Part shown: piece by piece, positions 17,217 through 24,402 of the stretch
How the letters are laid out: each line of letters starts with the position of its first letter
Numbering within the stretch: the first letter of the stretch is position 1
Origin: Chryseobacterium sp. OSA05B
GTDB taxonomy: Bacteria; Bacteroidota; Bacteroidia; Flavobacteriales; Weeksellaceae
Reading direction: 5' to 3'
Assembly (NCBI RefSeq): GCF_019970065.1
Contig: NZ_JAHXYH010000003.1
Location: forward strand, 62,001 to 126,000
Length of the DNA: 64,000 nucleotides
The notes under the pieces: generated by a model
Told to the model about the DNA's origin: nothing
The model's input: only the letters and a program-made list of their open reading frames with translations
Databases searched by the model: none
Position numbers and translations under genes: made by a program

Positions 17217-17746
17217 CCTATGTGTTTAATATAAATTGGAAGCTAAATTTATAAAAAAGATTGTTTTAAAATCATAAAAAAATGAATATAAAAAATAATA
17301 TATTTGATCAATGTGCCGAAAAGTTTCAAAGTTGCGGGATGTGGGGTGCGGGTTTGAGAGTCGGAGAGTTTAGGAGTGTTGGGTTGTTTGTTGCTAGTTA
17401 AAATAGTGTTGCTGGTTGCACTGGTTAGTAGTAAATGGTTTGATACGGTTATTCCTTTCTAATATCTTGATTGACCGCGTCAAGCTGATGTTTCTCGACT
17501 CTTACAGCTTAAAACTCACCATTAGTATTATCAAACCTCAATTTCAGGCTTAAACTAAAAGTATCTTGTCTGAAATCTGAAATCTGATGTCTGACATCTT
17601 GATTCCTGGTTCTTGGCTCTTGGCTCTACAATAAGTGGTATCTCATTCCAAACTCTGTTAACATAATAATAAATTGACTAATTATTAACCGTTATTGCAG
17701 GGAATTTTCGTAGTTTCAGAGAAAAATAAACGAAGACTATATCTTG
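17217..17746. other. Divergent intergenic region with heptamer-phased repeats
   Basis: No reading frame of substance. It contains TTGCTAG (17391-17397) and TTGCTGG (17409-17415), related to the array at 30315. At 17569-17631 there are nine consecutive 7-mers that all begin TCT or TCC. The promoter of glgB should lie at the right-hand end, but I find no clean TTG/TAnnTTTG pair. Confidence 0.6.
17569..17631. repeat. Degenerate 7-bp periodic repeat
   Basis: Nine uninterrupted heptamers: TCTGAAA twice, TCTGATG, TCTGACA, TCTTGAT, TCCTGGT, TCTTGGC twice, TCTACAA. The phase is kept although the last four bases vary. Confidence 0.8.
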
Positions 17747-19693
17747 ATGAATTCTGTTAAAACCTATACGCTGTTCACGGACCATGATGTCTACCTTTTC
17801 AAAGAAGGAAGACATTATAAGCTGTATGGGAAATTTGGAGCACACTCTGTTGAAAAAGACGGTGTAAAAGGCGTCTATTTTTCGGTCTGGGCTCCCTATG
17901 CTGAAAAAGTTTCTGTCATAGGAAATTTCAATAACTGGAATCATAAAGATCATATACTGTTCCCAAGATGGGACGGCTCAGGGATCTGGGAAGGTTTTAT
18001 TGCCGGACTTACCTGGGGAACTTTATATAAATACGCTATAGAAACAGCGAGAGGCGAAATTCTGGAGAAAAGTGATCCTTATGCTTTAAGCTGGGAGCAG
18101 AATCTACAGGCTGCATCGATGGTTTCTACCACCTGGTATGAATGGAGTGATGAAGACTGGATGGAAAAGAGGTGGAAGAATAACAGTCTGGATGCGCCGA
18201 TATCCGTTTACGAGCTTCATCTGGGCTCCTGGGTAAGACAGGGAGAGGCTCCGGATCAATATTTAAACTACCGTGATATTGCCAAAAAACTGGTTCCTTA
18301 TGCAAAGGAAATGGGTTTTACACACGTAGAATTCATGCCGGTTATGGAATATCCGTATGATCCGAGCTGGGGATATCAGATCACAGGCTTTTTTGCTGCT
18401 ACTTCACGTTTCGGTTCTCCGCAAGATCTGATGTTTCTGATTGATGAACTTCATAAAAATGACATCGGGGTTATTCTGGATTGGGTGCCATCCCATTTTC
18501 CGGGAGATGCCAATGGATTGCACCGTTTCGACGGTTCTTATCTTTATGAGCACGAAGATCCTAGAAAAGGTTTTCATCCAGACTGGAAATCGTATATTTT
18601 CAATTATGGAAGAAATGAGGTTAAATCCTTTCTGATTTCCAACGCCATGTTCTGGCTGGACCGGTATCACGCTGACGGACTTCGTGTAGATGCAGTGACC
18701 TCAATGCTTCATCTCGATTATTCAAGGAATGAAGGGGAGTGGGAGCCTAATATAGAAGGCGGAAATGTAAACCTGGAAGCCAAAGCTTTCCTGCAGGAAT
18801 TCAATACGGCGGCTTATAAAGAATTTGGCGATAGCATCATAACGATAGCTGAAGAAAGTTCAGATTTTCCTTTGCTCACAAAACCCGTTCATGAGGGTGG
18901 CGTTGGCTTCGGAATGAAATGGATGATGGGATGGATGCATGATACGCTGGATTATTTTAAAGAAGCTCCGGAAAACAGAAAATACCATCACCATAAAATT
19001 ACTTTTGCATCCGTGTATATGCATAATGAAAATTATATGATGCCGCTGTCACATGATGAAGTGGTCCACGGAAAAGCAAGTCTTATCTATAAAATGCCGG
19101 GCGACGAATGGCAGAAATTTGCCAATCTCCGTGCGCTTTATGTGTATATGTATACCCATCCGGGTGCTAAGCTTCTCTTTATGGGGGATGAGTTTGCACA
19201 AACCGGTGAATGGAATTTCACCCGCAGTCTGGACTGGCATTTGCTGGAATACCCTGTCCATAAAGGAATGCAGACACTTGTAAAAGACCTTAATCATCTT
19301 TATCGGGATGAAACTGCTTTTTATGAAAATCAATTTAATAAAAATGGTTTTGAATGGGTAGAAGCGGATGATTTGGAGAATTCAGTATATGTGTATCTGA
19401 GAAAAGGGAAAAGAAAAGATGATGTTCTGATGGTTGTTTTGAATTTAACGCCACAGGTTTTGGAGTATAAAATCGGGGTGGGAGCAGGAACCCATTGGGA
19501 GGTTGTCCTTAATTCTGATGATCACAGATACAGCGGAAGCGGGACAGAAGCTGAAATTCTGAATGAAAAATATGAAGAATGGATGCGACATCCGAAATCT
19601 GTTACGGTAAAGCTGCCACCGCTGGCCGGAATTGTTTTAAGACAGAAAAAAGATAAAAAGTATAAATTACACAGAATAAAACATAAGAAATAA
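17747..19693 (+). CDS. glgB: 1,4-alpha-glucan branching enzyme
   Basis: 648 residues from the ATG at 17747; a TTG codon just upstream is in frame but less likely. It forms alpha-1,6 branches in glycogen. The N-terminal CBM48 contains VIGNFNNWNHKDH. The GH13 barrel shows GFTHVEFMPVMEYPYDPSWG, DWVPSHFPGDANGL, the nucleophile Asp315 in DGLRVDAVTSM, the acid/base Glu at about 369 in IAEESSDFP, and LSHDEVVHGK. The C-terminal beta domain ends with a Lys-rich tail. It is the first gene of the operon glgB-glgA-lipoprotein-glgC, 59 bp before glgA. Confidence 0.96.
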   Translation: MNSVKTYTLFTDHDVYLFKEGRHYKLYGKFGAHSVEKDGVKGVYFSVWAPYAEKVSVIGNFNNWNHKDHILFPRWDGSGIWEGFIAGLTWGTLYKYAIETARGEILEKSDPYALSWEQNLQAASMVSTTWYEWSDEDWMEKRWKNNSLDAPISVYELHLGSWVRQGEAPDQYLNYRDIAKKLVPYAKEMGFTHVEFMPVMEYPYDPSWGYQITGFFAATSRFGSPQDLMFLIDELHKNDIGVILDWVPSHFPGDANGLHRFDGSYLYEHEDPRKGFHPDWKSYIFNYGRNEVKSFLISNAMFWLDRYHADGLRVDAVTSMLHLDYSRNEGEWEPNIEGGNVNLEAKAFLQEFNTAAYKEFGDSIITIAEESSDFPLLTKPVHEGGVGFGMKWMMGWMHDTLDYFKEAPENRKYHHHKITFASVYMHNENYMMPLSHDEVVHGKASLIYKMPGDEWQKFANLRALYVYMYTHPGAKLLFMGDEFAQTGEWNFTRSLDWHLLEYPVHKGMQTLVKDLNHLYRDETAFYENQFNKNGFEWVEADDLENSVYVYLRKGKRKDDVLMVVLNLTPQVLEYKIGVGAGTHWEVVLNSDDHRYSGSGTEAEILNEKYEEWMRHPKSVTVKLPPLAGIVLRQKKDKKYKLHRIKHKK

Positions 19694-19752
19694 AGAATGA
19701 TGATGTTGGGAATTAAAGAGAAATCTGACACAATACAAATGACATTGAAATT

Positions 19753-21159
19753 ATGGTAATCTATCATTTAAGTACAGAATGTTATCCGGTAGCCAAGGTA
19801 GGCGGTCTGGCAGATGTTGTAGGCGCATTGCCGAAGTATCAGAACAAAATAAAAGGAATAGACGCCAAGGTGGTGATGCCGTGGTACAACAAGCCTTTCG
19901 TTCATAATCATGAATTTGATGTCGTTTTTGATGGGTTTATCCATCAGGGACCGGATATGCTGCAGGTTCAGGTGATGAAAGAGAAAACGGATGCTTTGGG
20001 ATTTGAACTGTATATGGTGAAAATTCCGGGGCTTTTAGATAGGGATAATCCTTACGGATATCAGGATGAAAGTTTTCAGTTTATCGCTTTTCAACATGGT
20101 GTGCTGCATTGGCTGACGGCGATGAAGATTCGTCCGGATGTCCTGCACTGTCACGATTATCATACAGGATTGGTACCTTTTATGACCCAGCACTGTCCGG
20201 AATTTGAATTTTTAAAAGGAGTAAAAACAATAGGAACGATCCATAACGGAGAATACCAGGGAATGATGAGCTGGAATATGGCGAACTATATGCCTTCTTT
20301 TGATTCCTATAAATGGGGTCTTATGGATTGGAACGGTTATATGAACCCATTGGCAAGTATGATCAAATGTGCCGATGCTTTTACCACCGTTTCTGAAGGG
20401 TATCTGGAAGAACTTTTCATCAGTTTCCGTGGACTGGAAAGTCTGGTGCGGGAAGAGTTCGGAAAGGCGTACGGCATCATCAACGGGATCGATACGGAAG
20501 TTTGGGATCCTGAAACAGACCCGATGCTGGATTTTAATTTTAATGTTAAAAATGCGGTCACCCAAAAGAAGAAAAACAAAGAAAAACTCTGCAAAGAATA
20601 TGGTTTAAAACCTGAACTTCCGCTATTTGCTTTTATTGGAAGATTTGCCACGGAAAAAGGGGCGGATTTTCTTCCGGATGTCGTCTGGAGAAGTATAAAA
20701 CAGAGTTATGGAGCTTTAAATATAATGATTCTCGGTTCTGGAAACAGCTATATTGAGAATAAGCTCAAGGAATATGCCCATACCTATACCAATTTTGCAT
20801 TGGATCTGGGTTATAAAGAACATCTTTCGCATAAGATCTATGCTTCGGCGGACTTTTTGCTGATGCCGTCAAGAGTAGAGCCCTGCGGACTGAACCAGAT
20901 GTATTCCATGAGATATGGCACGGTTCCTGTCGTGAGGTACACCGGAGGTTTGAGGGATACCGTAGAAGATATTTCCACGGGTGGAGCAGGCCTGAATTTC
21001 ACCTATCCGGGCGTAGATGACATTGTTCATGCCATGAACAGGGCGATGGGAATTTACAATCAGAAAGGGGTGATGAAAGAACTTATTCATGCCAATATGA
21101 ATTTTGATTTTGCATGGGAGAAATCTGCAGAAAAATATATAGCTTTATACAATAACTGA
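19753..21159 (+). CDS. glgA: Glycogen synthase (ADP-glucose type)
   Basis: 468 residues, GT5 family. The N-terminus has STECYPVAKVGGLADVVGA with the diagnostic K-x-G-G-L motif for ADP-glucose binding. Other features are TIHNGEYQG, GIINGIDTEVWDPETD, and the C-terminal RVEPCGLNQMYSMRYGT (E-x(7)-E-type glycosyltransferase site, here E-P-C-G-L-N-Q). It elongates alpha-1,4-glucan chains in the cytoplasm. It sits between glgB and a small lipoprotein gene, whose ATG is 4 bp after the glgA stop, so the genes are translationally close. Confidence 0.95.
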   Translation: MVIYHLSTECYPVAKVGGLADVVGALPKYQNKIKGIDAKVVMPWYNKPFVHNHEFDVVFDGFIHQGPDMLQVQVMKEKTDALGFELYMVKIPGLLDRDNPYGYQDESFQFIAFQHGVLHWLTAMKIRPDVLHCHDYHTGLVPFMTQHCPEFEFLKGVKTIGTIHNGEYQGMMSWNMANYMPSFDSYKWGLMDWNGYMNPLASMIKCADAFTTVSEGYLEELFISFRGLESLVREEFGKAYGIINGIDTEVWDPETDPMLDFNFNVKNAVTQKKKNKEKLCKEYGLKPELPLFAFIGRFATEKGADFLPDVVWRSIKQSYGALNIMILGSGNSYIENKLKEYAHTYTNFALDLGYKEHLSHKIYASADFLLMPSRVEPCGLNQMYSMRYGTVPVVRYTGGLRDTVEDISTGGAGLNFTYPGVDDIVHAMNRAMGIYNQKGVMKELIHANMNFDFAWEKSAEKYIALYNN

Positions 21160-21163
21160 TCGT

Positions 21164-21700
21164 ATGAAGATTGCCGGTTTTCTTTTTGTAATCATGATCC
21201 TGTTTTCTTCCTGTAAAAAAGATGAAGGGAGTTCCTATGGAGAATATTACTGGATTTATACCTATGGATATCCAAGGATGGATTTTTTTGAAGCTGCAGA
21301 AGGAATTTCAGAAAAATGGAAGATTAAATATCATGCTGTAGGAGGATGTATGGTAAGTCATGAGGAAGAAAGGGGTGTAAATGCTATTAATAAAAGAACC
21401 TATGCTGCAATAGAAAGAAAATATGGAAAAGGCTGGCTGGCAGCTTATGATAAAGATATGCAGGATTTTGCCATGAAAAATGTAGATGTTATGGATATTC
21501 TGATCACGAATAAATTATTCAGGGATGAGCTTAAAAAGCATTACATAAAGGCGTATAATGTAGATAAAGAAGTATTTGAACTTAATAACGAGGGCGAATT
21601 TAAAGTTATTGTTTACAATAATGACCTCAAATATGAAAATAAAGAATGCTTTAGATTAGCAGTAAACACTAAGAATAGAACAGTAAATTTAATTCAATAA
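21164..21700 (+). CDS. Putative lipoprotein of unknown function inside the glg operon
   Basis: 178 residues. Lipoprotein signal peptide: GFLFVIMILFSSCKK with the lipobox cysteine at about residue 17, so the product should be exported and lipid-anchored. The mature part is rich in Tyr, Lys and Asp and contains KYHAVGGCMVSHEEER; I recognise no domain. It is flanked by 4 bp (glgA) and 14 bp (glgC), so it is surely co-transcribed with cytoplasmic glycogen enzymes, an odd combination. It may be an insertion into the operon rather than a pathway partner. Confidence 0.75.
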   Translation: MKIAGFLFVIMILFSSCKKDEGSSYGEYYWIYTYGYPRMDFFEAAEGISEKWKIKYHAVGGCMVSHEEERGVNAINKRTYAAIERKYGKGWLAAYDKDMQDFAMKNVDVMDILITNKLFRDELKKHYIKAYNVDKEVFELNNEGEFKVIVYNNDLKYENKECFRLAVNTKNRTVNLIQ

Positions 21701-21714
21701 AACGCAAGATACTT

Positions 21715-22983
21715 ATGAAACGAAATGTAATCTCCATTGTTTTGGGAGGCGGCAGAGGGACAAGATTATTCCCGTTAACGTATTCAAGATCAAAACCGGC
21801 AGTTCCTATTGCAGGAAAATACAGGCTGGTAGATATTCCTATTTCCAACTGTCTGAATTCAGGACTGAATAAAATCCTGGTTTTGACGCAGTTCAATTCA
21901 GCTTCCTTAAATTCACATATCAAGAATTCCTATCACTTTGATATTTTCAGCAAAGGCTTTGTAGATATTCTTGCTGCCGAGCAAAATGTGGAAAACGAAA
22001 GCTGGTATCAGGGAACAGCAGATGCGGTCCGCCAGTCGATGAAGCACCTGGAAAAATATGATTATGACTATATTTTGATCCTTTCCGGCGACCAGCTCTA
22101 TCAGATGGATTTCAGGGAAATGCTGGATTTTCACATTGAAAACGGAGGCGATGTAACGATTGCGACTATTCCTGTAGTGGCGAAAGATGCGACTGGATTC
22201 GGAATTTTAAAGTCTGATGATGATGGAAATATCACCTCTTTCTATGAAAAGCCGGAGTACGATATTCTGGACAGCTTAAAATCTGAAGTTTCAGAGGAAA
22301 ACAAGCATAAAGGAAAAGAATATCTGGCTTCCATGGGGATTTATATTTTCACGAGAACGATCCTTAAAAAAATGTTCGAAGATGGAGCCGGTGATGATTT
22401 CGGAAAAGATATCATTCCAAACTCAATCGGGAAATATAAAACATTAAGCTATCAGTACGAAGGCTACTGGACGGATATAGGAACCATAGAATCGTTTTAC
22501 GAAGCGAATCTGGACCTTTGTCAGGATCTTCCGCAGTTTAATCTGTTTTCTTCTTCACCTATTTATACAAGGGCGAGGATGCTTCCGCCGTCAAAAATCA
22601 ACGGTTCTTACGTAAGCAAAGCCGTTTTCGGAGACGGATGTATCATTATGGCTGATAAAATTGAGAATTCGGTGATCGGAAACAGAACAAGAATAGATAA
22701 AGGAAGTACCATCGTAAATTCATATGTGATGGGTGCTGATTTTTACCAGAATACAACAGAGATTGTCCTCAATGACAGAAACGGCCGTCCCAATATGGGA
22801 ATCGGGAAATACTGTTATATTGAAAAAGCGATCCTTGATAAAAACTGTTACATCGGTGACAACGTTAAGATCATCGGAGGAAAACACCTTCCGGATGGTG
22901 ACTATGGAACCCACTCCGTTCAGGATGGAATTGTAGTGGTGAAAAAAGGAGCGATTCTTCCTTCGGGAACACATATAGGATGA
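21715..22983 (+). CDS. glgC: Glucose-1-phosphate adenylyltransferase
   Basis: 422 residues. The nucleotidyltransferase signature GGGRGTRLFPLTYSRSKPA is at residues ~10-28, followed by GKYRLVDIPISNCLNSG; the middle has YDYILILSGDQLYQMDF and GYWTDIGTIESFYEANLDL. The C-terminal left-handed beta helix has hexapeptide-like repeats. It makes ADP-glucose from glucose-1-phosphate and ATP, the substrate of GlgA, and is normally the controlled step of glycogen synthesis. It is the last gene of the glg operon; no strong terminator is visible downstream, only heptamer-phased sequence. Confidence 0.96.
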   Translation: MKRNVISIVLGGGRGTRLFPLTYSRSKPAVPIAGKYRLVDIPISNCLNSGLNKILVLTQFNSASLNSHIKNSYHFDIFSKGFVDILAAEQNVENESWYQGTADAVRQSMKHLEKYDYDYILILSGDQLYQMDFREMLDFHIENGGDVTIATIPVVAKDATGFGILKSDDDGNITSFYEKPEYDILDSLKSEVSEENKHKGKEYLASMGIYIFTRTILKKMFEDGAGDDFGKDIIPNSIGKYKTLSYQYEGYWTDIGTIESFYEANLDLCQDLPQFNLFSSSPIYTRARMLPPSKINGSYVSKAVFGDGCIIMADKIENSVIGNRTRIDKGSTIVNSYVMGADFYQNTTEIVLNDRNGRPNMGIGKYCYIEKAILDKNCYIGDNVKIIGGKHLPDGDYGTHSVQDGIVVVKKGAILPSGTHIG

Positions 22984-23202
22984 TTAGAAAGGGAGATGGA
23001 AGTCGGATGATGGAAGTTTTGAAGCCAAAAGAATTACTATTGGTTTTTAAACTTTTTATTGATTAGATTATGAATGGTCTGTCAAAGAATTTCAGCCAAT
23101 AAATTCCCGGACACTAACTTCCACCTTCCCACATCTATCTTCCGGCCTTTAAACTTTATGAGGTTAATAAGTGTTAAACATAAAACTAGGGTGATCAACG
23201 TA
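22984..23202. repeat. Intergenic region with two heptamer-phased tracts
   Basis: Tract one, 22991-23018: GGGAGAT, GGAAGTC, GGATGAT, GGAAGTT. Tract two, 23116-23157: AACTTCC, ACCTTCC, CACATCT, ATCTTCC, GGCCTTT, AAACTTT. The second is close to the reverse complement of the first in word content. No gene is seen here. Confidence 0.65.
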
Positions 23203-23233
23203 TTGGTCACTTTTTTTATTTGTCTTACTTTTG
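23203..23233 (+). promoter_or_regulatory. Bacteroidota-type promoter of the SRPBCC gene
   Basis: TTG at 23203-23205, 20-nt spacer, then TACTTTTG at 23226-23233 (TAnnTTTG). The ATG begins only 4 nt further on, so the mRNA would be nearly leaderless. Confidence 0.75.
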
Positions 23234-23237
23234 TGCG

Positions 23238-24278
23238 ATGCGTTTTTTTAAAATTACAGCCGTGATTCTTGTTTTGCTGGTAGGAGCTTATGCTGCTTCC
23301 ATGTATTATTTTGTGGATGAAAACAAGGACTTTAAAATAGAAAAAGAAATCGATTATCCCGTCGATAAAGTCTTTGCCCAGTTTAATAATCTTCAGCATT
23401 TTACGCGCTGGAACAACTTTTTTACGAGTTCGCAGTCTATTGACATAGATTATTATACGCCTTATGAAGGACAGGGCGGTGCCATCAGTTATGTCGATCC
23501 TAAAAATGATACGGACGGTGAAATGTTCATCCGTTACGAAAATCCGCTAAATAGCCTTCGTTACCAGCTTTTTGAGGACAGAAACGAGAATCCTACGGTC
23601 GTTGATGTTCAGTTTAAAGTCATTTCTGCAGAAAAAACGAAGATCACCTGGTATGTTCACACGCCTAAACTTTCCGTGTTGAGGAGAGTGGAAAATTTCT
23701 GGACAGAAGACCGGTTTGCTGAAAACATCAACAAAAGCATGGTGAATCTGAAAAATGTACTGGGTAATAAGGTCGAAAAAGACAACCAAATGGCTTCCAT
23801 CAAATACGACAGTCTGATGGTGGAAAATGAAGAGGATAAGTTGCTTTTAGGTATCAATGTGAGCGCGTCCAACAAGAAAGAATCGCTGTATAAAAATATC
23901 GTGATGAATTATAGTAAGATTTACAATTATACCACGATGGATCTCGGCAAAAAAGACGATGAATTCGGCTTTCCGATCCTTATCACCGATGCGGATAACT
24001 ATAAAGACAAAGAGATTTCTTACTTCTTGGGAATTCCGCTTTCCAAGAAGATCGGAGTTACGGATAATAATTTCAATTTCCGTACAATAAATCCTTCCCA
24101 AAACTACGTGATGTACTACAAAGGAAATTACGAAGGCAGAATAAGGGCAGTTCAGCAGCTGATTCAGAAGGCCAAAAAAGACGAGATGCGCTTCGGAGAT
24201 ATCCGACAAACCTTTATTGAACGTCCTATAGAGGGACAGGACGTAAACATGAAGCTCTCATTATCAGTGTTTAAGTAA
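23238..24278 (+). CDS. SRPBCC-domain protein with GyrI-like C-terminal half
   Basis: 346 residues from the ATG at 23238. A TTG at 23220 is in frame, but it lies inside the promoter. One N-terminal hydrophobic segment (ITAVILVLLVGAYAASMYYF) anchors or exports the protein. Residues ~30-185 have the polyketide-cyclase/SRPBCC pattern (KEIDYPVDKVFAQFNNLQHF, then TRWNNFF). The C-terminal half has FGFPILITDAD and NYVMYYKGNYEG, similar to GyrI-like effector-binding domains. The combination is common in flavobacteria, and its ligand is unknown. It is a single gene with its own promoter. Confidence 0.78.
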   Translation: MRFFKITAVILVLLVGAYAASMYYFVDENKDFKIEKEIDYPVDKVFAQFNNLQHFTRWNNFFTSSQSIDIDYYTPYEGQGGAISYVDPKNDTDGEMFIRYENPLNSLRYQLFEDRNENPTVVDVQFKVISAEKTKITWYVHTPKLSVLRRVENFWTEDRFAENINKSMVNLKNVLGNKVEKDNQMASIKYDSLMVENEEDKLLLGINVSASNKKESLYKNIVMNYSKIYNYTTMDLGKKDDEFGFPILITDADNYKDKEISYFLGIPLSKKIGVTDNNFNFRTINPSQNYVMYYKGNYEGRIRAVQQLIQKAKKDEMRFGDIRQTFIERPIEGQDVNMKLSLSVFK

Positions 24279-24348
24279 TTTTTTTTCAATTATTTTTTTC
24301 TTAATTTTTTTTAACGGTCTCAGGCTGTCTTAACTCGGTTTTTTTTAT

Positions 24349-24356
24349 TAAATTTG
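24349..24356 (+). promoter_or_regulatory. Possible minus-7 element of sucA
   Basis: TAAATTTG fits TAnnTTTG, 46 nt before the sucA ATG. No TTG is present at minus-33, so support is partial. Confidence 0.4.
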
Positions 24357-24402
24357 AAGATTAATTCTACAAATAAATTTTAATAATAGATAAACTGTAA
24401 TA

